Below are positions 35,538 through 45,394 of a DNA stretch of 64,000 bases, in pieces. The notes beneath the pieces were generated by a model that did not search any database, was not told where the DNA came from, and was given only the letters and a program-made list of their open reading frames with translations. Source of the stretch: Symbiodinium sp. CCMP2592 (taxonomy: Eukaryota; Sar; Dinophyceae; Suessiales; Symbiodiniaceae); contig CAJNDT010006002.1 of assembly GCA_905221615.1 (NCBI GenBank), positions 408,501 through 472,500 of the forward strand. Reading direction: 5' to 3'. The translations under genes and the position numbers were made by a program. The stretch's first letter is position 1. Every line of letters starts with the position of its first letter.

Positions 35538-37148
35538 TCACGGGCCTGAGATCTTCCTCGCGTCGCCACTTCCTGTCGAACCCTCTTGGCGATGTCGATT
35601 TAAGAGTGTTGGCGGCTCGGACCGCTCTTGGCATTCCACAAGATCAGCCAGGAAGGGATGGATATCCGGGCCTGACACCTCTACTTGGGCCTCCAGGATG
35701 CCCCGGCAAAGAGCAGCCATGACCTCTTGGTCCCTCCGAAACTGAATAAATTCCAGGCCTTCTTGTGCTCTGAGCGTCTCCGGGTGGCGTGCTCCGAGAG
35801 CCTCAGACCGAGCAATTAGGACCTCTTGGCTCATCTGCAGCGCCTCCTCAAACCTGCCCAGACTCCCGAGAGTGCTTGCCATGTTTCCTTGCGCGATGAG
35901 TGTGTCCGGGTGGCGTGCTCCCAGAGCCTCAGTCCGAGCAGCCAGGACCTCTTGCTCCATCTGCAGCGCCTCCTCAAACCTGCCCAGACTCTTCAGAGTC
36001 ACTGCCATATTTCCTTGCGCTAGGAGTGTGTCCGGGTGGCGTGCTCCGAGAGCCTCAATCAGAGCAGTTAGGACCTCTTGGCTCATCTGCAGCGCCTCCT
36101 CGAACCTGCCCAGACTCTTCAGAGTCACTGCCATATTTCCTTGCGCTAGGAGTGTGTCCGGGTGGCGTGCTCCCAGGGCCTCAGTCCGAGCAGCCAGGAC
36201 CTCTTGCTGCATCTGCAGCGCCTCCTCGAACCTGCCCAGACTCCAGAGAGTCATTGCAATGTTTCCTTGCTCTCGGAGCGCTTTCGGATGGCGTGCTCCC
36301 AGAGCCTCAGTCCGAGCAGCCAGGACCTCTTGTGCCATCTGCAGCCCCTCCTCGAACCTGCCCAGACTCCGGAGGTTCATTGCCATGTTTCCTTGCACGG
36401 CAAGCGTGTGCGGGTGGCGTGCTCCCAGAGCCTCAGTCCGAGCAGCCAGGGCCTCTTGTTCCATGTGCAGCGCCTCCTCGAACCTGCCCAGATTCCTGAG
36501 AGTGCCTGCCATGTTTGCTTGCGCACAGATTGTGTCCGGGTGGCGTGCTCCCAGAGCCTCAGACCGAGCAGCCAGGACCTCTTGCTCCATCTGCAGCGCC
36601 TCCTCAAACCTGCCCAGACCCCCGAGAGTGCCTGCCATGTTTCCTTGCGCTCTGAGCGTGTCCGGGTGGCGTGCTCCCAGAGCCTCAGTCTGAGCAGCCA
36701 GGACCTCTTGCTCCATCTGCAGCGCCTCCTCGAACCTGCCCAACTTCCTGAGAGTGCTTGCCATGTTTCCTTGCGCTCTGAGCGTGTCCGGGTGGCGTGC
36801 TCCCAGAGCCTCAGTCTGAGCAGCCAGGACCTCTTGCTCCATCTGCAGCGCCTCCTCAAACCTGCCCAGACTCCAGAGAGTCATTGCAATGTTTCCTTGC
36901 GCTCTGAGCGTGTCCGGGTGGCGTGCTCCCAGAGCCTCAGTCTGAGCAGCCAGGACCTCTTGCTCCATCTGCAGCGCCTCCTCAAACCTGCCCAGACTCC
37001 AGAGAGTCATTGCAATGTTTCCTTGCGCTCTGAGCGTGTCCGGGTGGCGTGCTCCCAGAGCCTCAGTCTGAGCAGCCAGGACCTCTTGCTCCATCTGCAG
37101 CGCCTCCTCAAACCTGCCCAGATTGCAGAGAGTGGTAGCCATGTCCAT
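35538..37148 (-). CDS. TPR-repeat protein, copy B (kinesin-light-chain-like repeats)
   Basis: The protein has eleven near-identical 42-residue repeats of the form LGRFEEALQMEQEVLAARTEALGARHPDTLRAQGN. A degenerate twelfth unit follows, then a tail with VECQERSEPPTLLNRH, homologous to the copy A tail. Repeats 2 and 3 are identical at protein level and nearly so at DNA level, so the array has recently expanded or been homogenised. The ATG at 37148 opens the frame. However, homology to copy A continues upstream in frame (FLKLKLCLFQTILS against FLQLRLRLVQAILS) to an AG|GCT near 37232, just inside an in-frame TGA at 37239-37241. The true exon may therefore start there and be spliced to the membrane-protein exon. 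The expected role is a protein-binding solenoid; partners are unknown. Confidence 0.88.
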   Translation of the reverse strand: MDMATTLCNLGRFEEALQMEQEVLAAQTEALGARHPDTLRAQGNIAMTLWSLGRFEEALQMEQEVLAAQTEALGARHPDTLRAQGNIAMTLWSLGRFEEALQMEQEVLAAQTEALGARHPDTLRAQGNMASTLRKLGRFEEALQMEQEVLAAQTEALGARHPDTLRAQGNMAGTLGGLGRFEEALQMEQEVLAARSEALGARHPDTICAQANMAGTLRNLGRFEEALHMEQEALAARTEALGARHPHTLAVQGNMAMNLRSLGRFEEGLQMAQEVLAARTEALGARHPKALREQGNIAMTLWSLGRFEEALQMQQEVLAARTEALGARHPDTLLAQGNMAVTLKSLGRFEEALQMSQEVLTALIEALGARHPDTLLAQGNMAVTLKSLGRFEEALQMEQEVLAARTEALGARHPDTLIAQGNMASTLGSLGRFEEALQMSQEVLIARSEALGARHPETLRAQEGLEFIQFRRDQEVMAALCRGILEAQVEVSGPDIHPFLADLVECQERSEPPTLLNRHRQEGSTGSGDARKISGP

Positions 37149-37284
37149 TTTTCCTGCCAGCGCCCACGAGTGCTGTGGGCTCAGGATGGTCTGGAAGAGG
37201 CAGAGCTTCAGCTTCAGGAAGTGGGCCCAAGCCTGGGCTCAGCGAAACTCAGTCAGACTGCTTTAATGAAGTGAGTTTGGTTGC

Positions 37285-38793
37285 CTAAGCTAGGAATGCA
37301 CCGCTGCAACCCCTTTGTTTACTGGCATCTTGTAACAAGATAACCTGCATCAGTATGGTTGTTTGGTAGTCAGTGTCAGCGGCTTTCTTCCCTGGCCCTG
37401 CCTCCCACGCCTCCGCGTAGAGCTGCGCGTCCTCGAGCACGGCTGCTCGAAGAGCAAGGCAGGCGAAGATTTTTATGCAGCTGACACCGATGAAGAGAAA
37501 CTGCATCGTGGAGCCGCCATACACGATGACAAAAAAGGACTGCAGCAATGCTTGGGGTAGGTCTTCTGTAAGTGCCACAGCAAGCTTGGCAGGCGAGGTC
37601 TGGCCATCCAGAAAGCTTGCTTTCCGTTGCAGGATGGCTTGCACCGGCGACAGCTGCTTCAGAAGGTCATTCGAGTGGAAAGCTTGCATGTAGGCACCTG
37701 AAATGATGAGCACCAGCACGCCCAATGTAGCCAAAATGTAACCGAAGTACGACTGCGTGGCCCCTGCCAGCCCAATGAAAAGCCAGTCCTTAAACACGTC
37801 GAGGGGCTCCCCCAGGATCGGCAGCACCGCCTGAACGATTGGGTAGCCCAGCGAGGGCACCTCACAGTCGCTGGGAAGGCAGAGCACCAGGCCAACGGCT
37901 TGGAGAACGTAGATCAGCAGCATAATCACCACCCAGAACTCGTAGACCTCCCAGCAGAGTCCGTCATGGGCATCCAGGCGACCTGTGGCTGAAGATAACA
38001 ATGCCAAGGTGGCGCACAACATGTGCAGGACCAGCTGCCAGAAGGCGCGGTGCCAACAGAAGCCTTGCCCACTTTCGTTTTCTTCGTTTTGGGGCTCATG
38101 AACTCGCAGTGGCGTGAAGCTGGGCGGCGGCTCAGACCGCATCCAGGCTGCCAGCCTGCGGCCTGCCGTCCCAAGGCATGTTAGTAGCTCCCCCAGCACA
38201 AAGGAGGCGAAGATCAGCCACAAGATCGATGACACGTAGTAGTCAAGCCTCTGCTCCTGCTCACGTTTGCTAAGCTGGCCCCCGGCGTGCCAGGGAAGTG
38301 TGTGCTCGGGCCGGTCGAGCAAGTGCGTGCAGCTTTCCAGCTGTCTCCAATCCTTCGGCAAAGAAATCTTCATCTTCGCTGAGGCCCAGGGCGATGCGAA
38401 CGCTGCAGCAACGAGAGCTGAGAGTCCACTCAGAACCAGAACTACTTTATTGTATGACTCCTGCCCACATCGACGTCCTGCCGCTAGCAAAGAAAGCAAG
38501 ACGCCCCAAAGAAAGGCGAACAGCGGCATACTCGCAATCCCGATGGCGAGGAAGAGCCAAACTTCGATCAGCAAGTGCCATGCCAGGGTCGCCGGCTTGA
38601 CAAGATTTGGAACAGCCGGGAGGAAGGACACGGCCCTCTTGGCCTCAGCAAGGGTGCTTTCTTCTAGGCTCTGAGAGTCGAGGAGGCGCCTCGCAGGCTG
38701 GTCCATTGTTCCGGCCGAGAGCAGAACCAGGAGCCCACAACATGCCAGGAGGACGGCTCCGAGGAGCCGGGATGGTGGAGTCATGGCTGCCAT
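37285..38793 (-). CDS. Uncharacterised polytopic membrane protein, copy B (intact)
   Basis: The frame encodes 502 residues starting at ATG 38793; a second ATG three codons on matches the copy A start. Hydrophobic segments are visible at about 9-28 (signal anchor), 72-105, 116-135, 188-208, 250-268, 285-306, 340-370 and 415-450. The C-terminal half carries LTEDLPQALLQSFFVIVYGG (408-427). That EDLPQxxLQ motif recalls XK-related and other uncharacterised multi-span proteins, but I would not assign a family on it. After AWEAG the copies stop matching, suggesting the coding part may leave the frame at a splice donor, with the TPR frame 137 bp downstream as the next exon. A hydrophilic loop at about 212-248 is rich in Glu and Pro. 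Transport, scramblase or receptor function cannot be decided. Confidence 0.75.
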   Translation of the reverse strand: MAAMTPPSRLLGAVLLACCGLLVLLSAGTMDQPARRLLDSQSLEESTLAEAKRAVSFLPAVPNLVKPATLAWHLLIEVWLFLAIGIASMPLFAFLWGVLLSLLAAGRRCGQESYNKVVLVLSGLSALVAAAFASPWASAKMKISLPKDWRQLESCTHLLDRPEHTLPWHAGGQLSKREQEQRLDYYVSSILWLIFASFVLGELLTCLGTAGRRLAAWMRSEPPPSFTPLRVHEPQNEENESGQGFCWHRAFWQLVLHMLCATLALLSSATGRLDAHDGLCWEVYEFWVVIMLLIYVLQAVGLVLCLPSDCEVPSLGYPIVQAVLPILGEPLDVFKDWLFIGLAGATQSYFGYILATLGVLVLIISGAYMQAFHSNDLLKQLSPVQAILQRKASFLDGQTSPAKLAVALTEDLPQALLQSFFVIVYGGSTMQFLFIGVSCIKIFACLALRAAVLEDAQLYAEAWEAGPGKKAADTDYQTTILMQVILLQDASKQRGCSGAFLA

Positions 38794-39890
38794 GGCTCAT
38801 TCGGAGGAGGCAAAGCACAGTTCGTGTCCTAAAATCCACGGACTCTGCGCCGCTGCTGCAACATCCACGCATCTGCGAGGGCTCTCGGTCATGTCCAATG
38901 CGCTTGATCTGTTGGTGATGCTATTCTGAGCATGTTGGGTGTGCTGGGAGGGCTGTGTGGACGGCGGCAACGTCGCAAGAAGTTCACGCTTCTGCCGTCT
39001 GGCACCGGCAGCGAGAATTTTGATTGGCCCCGATATATGACACGAAGCTTGCAAGCCATTCCTCCATCACGTGGTCCATCATTCAGTTCAAGACAGGAAC
39101 GGGGCCACATGTTTTAGGATTACATTCAATATTCATTTTGTTTGTCTCATTATACCCGTGACCTTGGCCACATGACATGCACAGGATCAAGGCGACATCC
39201 GGCTTCTGATAGCTTGAAGACAGTTACAAGCTTTAACCCACGAGAGACACCCAAAGCAGCTCCCGGACGACTCCAGCCTGCAAAGCGATGGCCTTGCTGC
39301 AAAGGTCCTCCTTCAGGCTGTTGACATTTTGGTTTAGGGTTTAGGGTTTAGCTTCAGCTTAGGGTTCACCCCGTTTCGCCTCGTGGTCCAGTCTCATAAG
39401 AAAATGTCTGCTTCATCAGGGCCACCTTGGATTGCTATCGCTTCCTGGAGCCTCATCCTAAAGCCGAGTGTTGTGGCATTCATAAGGATACTATTGACCA
39501 TTATGCCGACCCCGAAACCCTAGGCCCTAAACCGGCATGGGTATCAGCTTGTTGGAGATCTTACCAGGCACATCGAACCAGGGACCTTATCGAGGGCGAC
39601 AAACATGGGTTTCTTAAACGTAGAACGTAGGGCATAGGGACGGGGATACCTTATTCAGTTCCGAAATGTTCGGCATCTGCGTAAAGATCTACTGCGGGCC
39701 CGAGCCCTCTCTCCCCAGTGCTCTTCCAGAGATAGATGAACCCGAATCCTTTGCTGGTGGGGCCTTTACAAGTTCAAAGAAAGCCCGAAGCCCGAAACCC
39801 CAAACTTGCGGGCCCCCGACCCTGCAAGACCAACCCCGAAACCAAGAAGCCATGCACAGCCACAAAGCGCAAAGACAAACAACTGAAAAT
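38794..39890. other. Upstream flank of copy B genes
   Basis: Aligned with 9209-10405, with no conserved ORF. It is likely to hold the 5' UTR and promoter of the membrane-protein gene, but no TATA-like or other core signal is distinctive. Confidence 0.5.
39331..39350 (+). repeat. Telomere-like insert absent from copy A
   Basis: About three TTTAGGG units stand between GTTGACATTTT and GCTTCAGCTT. The matching site in copy A (about 9877-9900) reads GTTGGCACTGTATGTAAT then GCTTCAGCTT, without the array. No obvious flanking duplication. Confidence 0.7.
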
Positions 39891-40006
39891 GAATCCTAGG
39901 TTCGGCCTTTGAGATGGCAATAGGCAGGACACTCATCGGGATGCCTTCCATGACCTTCAAGCAAGCTTTGGCAAGGGCTTTCTTGGGTGCTATACAGTTT
40001 TTAGAG

Positions 40007-40089
40007 GGAGTTGAAGATAAGGGATCTACACCCTAACCCCTAAACCCTCTAGCCCCTAAACCCTAAGGAGTTGAAGATAAGGGCTCTAC
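40007..40089. repeat. Telomere-like array with 23-bp flanking direct repeats
   Basis: A 23-bp sequence starting GGAGTTGAAGATAAGGG occurs at 40007-40029 and 40067-40089 with one mismatch. The 37 bp between are CCCTAAA-type units. The flank itself is not telomeric. Confidence 0.75.
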
Positions 40090-40146
40090 GAAGGGTGTTA
40101 TGATGGACTGGGTTCTGGGGGTTAAGGCCTTGCGCGTTACTCTGTT

Positions 40147-40348
40147 GCTTACCTTTGGTTAGTAGGGAATGGAAGAATGGTAGTAGTGGTAGTTAGAATT
40201 GTACTCCATTCCTCCATTTCCTACTAACTAAAGGTAAGCTATAGGATTGTTAAGGCCCCTATATTATAGTACCCTCATAGATCCCTTATAGTAACCCTTA
40301 TAGACCCCTTTATAAGGCCCCTTTCATTCCTTACTAACCAAAGGTAAA
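40147..40348. mobile_element. Foldback element, GCTTACCTTTGGTTAGTAGG arms
   Basis: The left arm at 40147-40166 pairs with its near reverse complement at 40220-40239. A third arm copy (CTTACTAACCAAAGGTAAAG) lies at about 40329-40348. Between the second and third arms is sequence like the 3' part of the TATAGGGGCCTT family, suggesting nested or composite elements. Confidence 0.6.
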
Positions 40349-40418
40349 GTTGGGGGTCCGAGGGGTCTGTCGGTTTGGGACTCTGCATCTTCGGAGGTTG
40401 GAGGGATTGCTTACACGG

Positions 40419-40510
40419 TTTAGGGTTTAGGGGTTTAGGGGTTTAGGGTTTAGGGTTTAGGGGTTTAGGGTTTGGGGGTTTAGGGTTTAGGGGTTTAGGG
40501 TTTAGGGTAT
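40419..40510 (+). repeat. TTTAGGG interstitial array
   Basis: About 90 bp of TTTAGGG and TTTAGGGG units, with one TTTGGGGG variant. G-rich strand is on plus. Confidence 0.9.
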
Positions 40511-40696
40511 ACTAAAGTGCAGCTAAACTCGAAAGCTCGTGCCCCCCAAGCCCTAAACCCTCAAGCCACGAACACGCGACGCTGTTCTTGAAACCCTTGT
40601 GTCAAGACGACATACTCTCCGAAAACCGAGAACCGAGTTCAAAGAACGGCCTCTAAGAACTATAACTTCGAAAACCGAAACCTCGGAACCCCAAAT

Positions 40697-40802
40697 GGGA
40701 GTTTCCGAAAATAGGGGACCCTCATATAGTACCCTAGATAGTATATAGGATTCTTATTATGAGGACCCCCAAAATAAGGTGCCCTAATTTTCGGAAACTC
40801 CC
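40697..40802. mobile_element. MITE-like element, GGGAGTTTCCGAAAAT family, copy 1
   Basis: The left end GGGAGTTTCCGAAAAT and the right end ATTTTCGGAAACTCCC are perfect inverted repeats of 16 bp. The flanks read AAAT on both sides, a possible 4-bp target duplication. Relatives lie at 59489-59592 and about 63605. Confidence 0.85.
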
Positions 40803-41468
40803 AAATCGATCTCGGCTTGATGTAGGGGCACTAGGGCATAGACTAGGGTTTTGGCAAGCTGGGATGCTTCCAGTAGAGTCGGATGGCGATTATATGTGGA
40901 CACTGCTGCTGACTGTTCAGACCTCTATACTGTTATACCACTTGAGGTTCGATGGAAATCCAGCTTAACATTCAAGCAAACCCTGAACTGGAAGTGAAAA
41001 GGTCACAGGAGACCCCGCTCCCAGAAAAAGGAAGGAAGCACAAACACACATTTAACATTGACTTGCAAAAAAGTCATCTCCCCATGATAAGGGGCCGAGG
41101 GTTCAATAGTCTATGCTTGCCCCCAAAAACTGAACCCTAAACCCCCAATAGTTTTTGCTTATGATGTCTGTTGGTCCTCGCGAGGAGCGCAGGGCTCAGA
41201 AATTAAATACTAACACTGTTCTACTGGTCGGGTATCCTGGGGAACTGAATGTTAACCTTTGGGAGTGTATTGGGATTGTATCGAGGTTATAGTACCCCAA
41301 CAAGGCTAAAGGTTACCTACTCTACAACTCAAAACAGTGTACACGCGGCTTGTTTCGTAGCCCACTAGCAGCTGCAAGAGCAACATGTAAGCTTCATTTG
41401 CCCTCAACCGTCATCTGTGCTACAAGCCGCGCCCCCCTTTTCCCGAAGCTGTCGAAGAGTGCACGTCG
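40803..41468. other. Spacer downstream of the Mago gene
   Basis: No gene. A loose inverted repeat (ACACTGTTCTAC near 41210 against CAAAACAGTGT near 41331) may be another old foldback. No poly(T) tract that would mark a recent retrocopy tail is seen next to 41469. Confidence 0.4.
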
Positions 41469-41969
41469 TCAGCGGCGAGAGGGATGCCATGAAGCACAAG
41501 CTGCCCCGTCCAGCTGCACACCAAAGAGTTCGAGGATCGATTTCCCAAACGATTTAATGTCCTCTGCCAGGGCATCGAAATCAGACATAGTGTGCTCATG
41601 ATCAAGCCGCCGCCCTCCATCAATGTGGGAAAGGCTAGGGTGAAGCTGCGTGGACAACACCACATGTGCCCCCTCACACTTAATCTCCAACTCCTGCCGT
41701 GAATGTCGTGTTGGCAGTGGTAAATCCGCGTCATCAGCCTGCAGTAGACCACTCTTCAGCACGAGGCCTCTAAGAACATGAAGACTTGCGGCGGACAAAT
41801 GGCACTCTTTTTGGAGCTTCTTCCCCTGAAAGAAGCCTCCCTGCAGGAAGTCCCGCGCGAACCGAAACCTCCCACTGCTGCAGAACTCAAACTCGTGCAA
41901 CTCGTGATCATCTTGGAAATCTCTTCGTGCTGAATACTTGACGTAGAAGTCGTCTGACACTTCGACCAT
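41469..41969 (-). CDS. Mago nashi homologue (exon junction complex core)
   Basis: The frame encodes 166 residues (ATG 41967-41969, stop TGA 41469-41471), close to the usual length of about 145-150. Mago-family landmarks appear in order: DDFYVKY (6-12), HEFEF (25-29), GRFRFA (33-38), DDADLPLPTRHSRQELEI (79-96, the counterpart of the conserved DD-PPP-R-GRQELEI stretch), HVVLST (102-107) and a C-terminal helix SFDALAEDIKSFGKSILELFGVQL-like region. Mago binds Y14 and with eIF4A3 forms the exon junction complex on spliced mRNA in the nucleus. The gene has no intron and is clearly more diverged than typical Mago proteins. For example, the PPP motif is PLP and the C-terminus runs about 12 residues past the usual end. 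It may be a divergent paralogue rather than the main gene. Confidence 0.85.
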   Translation of the reverse strand: MVEVSDDFYVKYSARRDFQDDHELHEFEFCSSGRFRFARDFLQGGFFQGKKLQKECHLSAASLHVLRGLVLKSGLLQADDADLPLPTRHSRQELEIKCEGAHVVLSTQLHPSLSHIDGGRRLDHEHTMSDFDALAEDIKSFGKSILELFGVQLDGAACASWHPSRR

Positions 41970-42113
41970 CCCTCAGAAGCCGTGCGGCCCAGCGGGGTTG
42001 TAGAATTTTCGCGTTAGGCTTTGGGTTTTCTTTTCTGCTCCCGGGTTGATGGTTCAGGGTATCACGCACCCATGGCCTCATAAACGGGTCTGGAAGATGA
42101 TTCGTAGTATCTC

Positions 42114-42214
42114 TTAGAAGCTGCCCCCACCATGTAATAGTGACTATAAGGATTACATTAGGGCCCTATAAAATTCCTATTATACCACTATTACAGGGAG
42201 GGGGCAGCTTCTAA
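42114..42214. mobile_element. MITE-like foldback, TTAGAAGCTGCCCCC arms
   Basis: TTAGAAGCTGCCCCCACCAT at 42114 pairs with the reverse complement of GGAGGGGGCAGCTTCTAA ending at 42214. Pairing continues inward through GTAATAGTG. Total about 101 bp; single copy in this window. Confidence 0.75.
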
Positions 42215-43805
42215 AGTATCTCCTATTTAGTCCCGATGTGACAGGATACGATCACCTGCCCTAAAACTCTGCTCTTGCCATTAAGGCCCCTGCCCCTACC
42301 TGCGCAGGTCGACTGATGAGTCTTATCAGACATGTTAAACCAAACCGGCCCTGTTAGGGTTTAGGGTTTAGGGTTTCGGGCTTACGGTTTATCTTGCTTC
42401 TAGAATCGGATCAGGGCATAATCTGCTTTTCCGGGAACCACTTCATAATACGGAGCAACGTTTTCCTAGGACTCAGCTTCAACATTGAGATCCCGAAGAA
42501 GCAGGAAACAAAAACGAACGACCCCATACAGAAACCCTTCAAAAAGAAACCCTTGTACGGCTCTGCAAGAAATCCTTAAAGAAAGCCCAGCCCCGACCGA
42601 GACCATTCGAAGAGCCGAGAATCTCAGCTCAAGTGTAGTTCGCTCGTTGCTGTCGGTACACAGATGCTTCAAGATCTCATGGTCCGACAACCTTGGGTAT
42701 TACGGTTTTGATTTTTCGGGAGTACAGGTGATGACACGGTTTTGCAGGGGGTGTAATGCTCCTAGTCCGACAACTCGGCCTTGATGATTAGAACAGAGTG
42801 CCTTACGGTTCCACAGGCTTTTTCCGAAGTGTCATAGTGGCTTAATTAGATCTCACTGGGTTTTACAGGCTTTGGTAGGCTTGCCCAGTAGTAAGGGGTG
42901 GAAACTCCCACGGCTTCAGGATCTTATAAGCTTTGTGGGTTGTAGGGCTTGTAGGGTTTAAGGCTTTTACGGTAGAGGGTTTGGAGGGTAGAGGCTACGG
43001 TAGAGGGTTTAGGGTTTACGGTTCGGGGGCATAGCCCAGAAGCAGCTTGCAACCTAGTAGAAGCTGCCTTCCTGAGGGTAGAAGCGAAGTTGCCCGGCCC
43101 GTAATTTCAGAGATCTGGTCCTTCAGTGGTTAGTTTTGAGCTAGAGAGTTGTCTAGAGCAGCTACAGGGGTGCATGGTCTTGATGGGGCTTTATGGGGTG
43201 TGGGGCTCGCCGGGATAGGCTTTGGCGCAAAAGGCTTGGTCTAGTCCACGGTTTCCTGCGTTTTGGTTTAGGCTTGGGGCTTCAAGCTTTTGGAGCTTGG
43301 GCTTTAGGGCCTGTTTTAGCTGTTTGAAGAGTTTAGGGCTTAAGAATGTGTGTTGCTATGTTTACATAAGGGCTTTCAGTCCTTCACATCCACCACGGAC
43401 CATCTCCCATCAGCTTTGAATCCGCAAAGTTGTCTACCGGAAACGGCATTCAACACCTCAAGGCTTAGGCTTTCGCGGAAGCTTTCGCAAATGATGTTAC
43501 TGGGTTTCGGGCTTAAAGGCTTAAACGCGTAGTGATGTTGGGTTCTGGGGTTTGGATTTTGGGCCGTTAGGATTAGAGGCTAGGTTTGGGTGCCTTGCCC
43601 GTCGGTTCACCGACTTTTGGGCGCCCCGATTTTTGCACAGGACTACTACCGTCATGCAGTGTAGTGAAGAAGAAGCTAGGGTTTGGTGCCACCCTAAGCC
43701 CGACTTTCCTCTGGCCTTGAATGGAAGCCTGCACGCATTACACCGCGGGGGCAAACCTGAAACTCCATGCTTATTCAAGGGAGCGTGGGGCTCAGGGCCC
43801 CACAA
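42215..43805. other. Gene-free spacer
   Basis: Telomere-like patches occur at about 42354-42390 and 42955-43025. Short open frames at 42485-42784 and 43552-43842 show no domain. Confidence 0.45.
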
Positions 43806-43920
43806 AACCCTAAACCCTAAACCCCTAAACCCTAAACCCTAAACCCTAAACCCTAAACCCTAAACCCCTAAACCCCTAAACCCTAAACCCCTAAACCCCT
43901 AAACCCCTAAACCCCTAAAC
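43806..43920 (-). repeat. CCCTAAA interstitial array
   Basis: About 115 bp of CCCTAAA and CCCCTAAA units, with the C-rich strand on plus. Clean edges and few substitutions suggest a comparatively young array. Confidence 0.9.
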
Positions 43921-44130
43921 TTGCTTTGAGTGTTGCTGTCGGAGTTTAAACTCCCGACGAAGTTCTTGAGGCCTTAGTTAAAGACCACCAATGCTTGAGG
44001 TCTACTCTTCCTAAACGCTGAACCGTACACCCATCAATCCTGAAACCCCCAAGCCTGAACCCCGAACCCTGAAGCCTAAGCCCTACAGTAGAACCCTTGT
44101 AGAACCCGTCATTTTCGTAAACCTCAAACC

Positions 44131-44265
44131 CTTCCACCTCGACGTCGACAGGAAGGTTCTCCTCATCCTCACCCGTAAAGAGTCGGGTTCCCTCAAATCC
44201 TTACACCCCCTAAACCTTCCGCCTCAACGTCGATAGGAAGGTTCTCCTCCTTCTTCGCCTCACCC
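44131..44265 (+). repeat. Tandem duplication, period about 85 bp
   Basis: AACCTTCC-CCTC-ACGTCGA followed by AGGAAGGTTCTCCTC is found at about 44127-44164 and again at 44212-44249, both continuing into CCTCACCC-like sequence. CCCCCTAAACC lies between. Confidence 0.65.
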
Positions 44266-45061
44266 TCCCGTCGCGGACTTCTGGAGCGGTCCAGCGACGC
44301 TTTCCGCCCAGGCATGGCGCCGAGGGCAGTAATTTAGCGCTTATAGGGCCCCGAAAAAGCACATAAGCAAAAATCAGGTTAGGGATATCCCATATAAACC
44401 CCCTTATAATGAAGCCCAATAAGGTAGGGATATCCCGATCAAATGCTGATGCTTACGTGCTTTTTGGGTCCCTAAGCTTAGGGTTTAGGGTTTAGGGAGG
44501 GGAGCAAGCGGCTGTTGAAGTTGGGTTGTGTCCGGGTTCTAGGTCTTCGAGAGCTGCGGTGCTTCAGGGTTTAGGGCTCAAGGATTTAAAGGTTGAAGTT
44601 GAGGCTTAATCGGTGGTAAAGGGTTTAGGGTGTTTGTGCGTGCGTAACTTTACATGTTTCACGGTCAGGGTTTAGGGCAGGCGGGCTATGACCGGGTGTT
44701 CCGTGGAGGTCATGCACCGCCCTGTCCATCAGGGTTTACAGCTTGAGATTTAGGATTTAGGGCTTTAGGGTGCACGCTTGTCTGACGGTTTACGACAGAG
44801 GCAGAAAAGCCGTTGAAGCGCGACGTCGTGTGGAAATGTCAGCTCTCTGGCAGAGAAGAAGCTCCATGAAGCCACACACTCCAAGCCCAAACTTATAGAT
44901 ACAGCAGGGCAGCTATCCCGTCCTGTACAACCCTAAAAAATGGACCAGGGTGCCAGGCAGTGTTGCACTATAACTACAGGAGGGAACCCTAAAAACAAGA
45001 ATTAGTGTTCATGCAAGTCCCTACATCTAACCCTTAAGCCACTCAATCCTTCAAAGCAAGC
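44266..45061. other. Gene-free spacer
   Basis: TTTAGGG-like patches at about 44475-44495, 44565-44590 and 44740-44770. No gene recognised. Confidence 0.45.
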
Positions 45062-45200
45062 TTGACTCTAAACCCCGAACCCTACAAGGAACCCCAAACC
45101 CTGCAAAGGAACTCTAAACCTTTTGAAGGAACTCTAAACCGTTTGAAGGAACCCTAAACCCTTTAAGGAACCCTAAACCTTCTTAAAGGAACCCTAAGCC
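45062..45200 (+). repeat. GGAACCCTAAACCTTTTGAA 20-22-mer array
   Basis: Six or so units of AAGGAACYCTAAACC plus a short TTTTGAA- or CTTT-type spacer. At about 45530-45640 the reverse-complement type (AAGGGTTTAGGGTTTCTTT) recurs, so the two arrays face each other around the 45395 foldback. Confidence 0.7.
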
Positions 45201-45394
45201 CCCCCAGGCCCAACAAGGGCAGATCGCAGGGCGAAAGCGCCTGGGAGCGTCTCTGCTCGATGAGGCGGTTGATCTCCTCCCGTCTGACGTACTTAAAGGA
45301 TCAGGGGGCTTAGTAACTAGGGTTCCTTTAAGGGCTCCTTAAAAGGGATCTATAGGGGTTCCTTAAAGGGATCTATGGGGTTTAGGGTTTAGCG

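Larger units (their letters stand above)
32605..39890 (-). repeat. Duplicon copy B
   Basis: Direct-orientation paralogue of 880-10405. It holds the intact membrane-protein frame and the TPR frame in the same order and strand. A hairpin element (32735-32860) and a telomere-like insert (39331-39350) are present here and absent at the matching sites of copy A. Confidence 0.85.

Noticed and set aside
35872-37274. Long plus-strand frames opposite TPR copy B (up to 370 codons)
   Set aside because: Same reason: periodic antisense of the TPR repeat. The minus frame gives clear TPR units.
38794-38830. Possible dinoflagellate spliced-leader relict upstream of the membrane gene (GAGCCATGG on the minus strand)
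   Set aside because: Only a few bases resemble the end of the leader; the TTTTGGCTCAAG core is absent.
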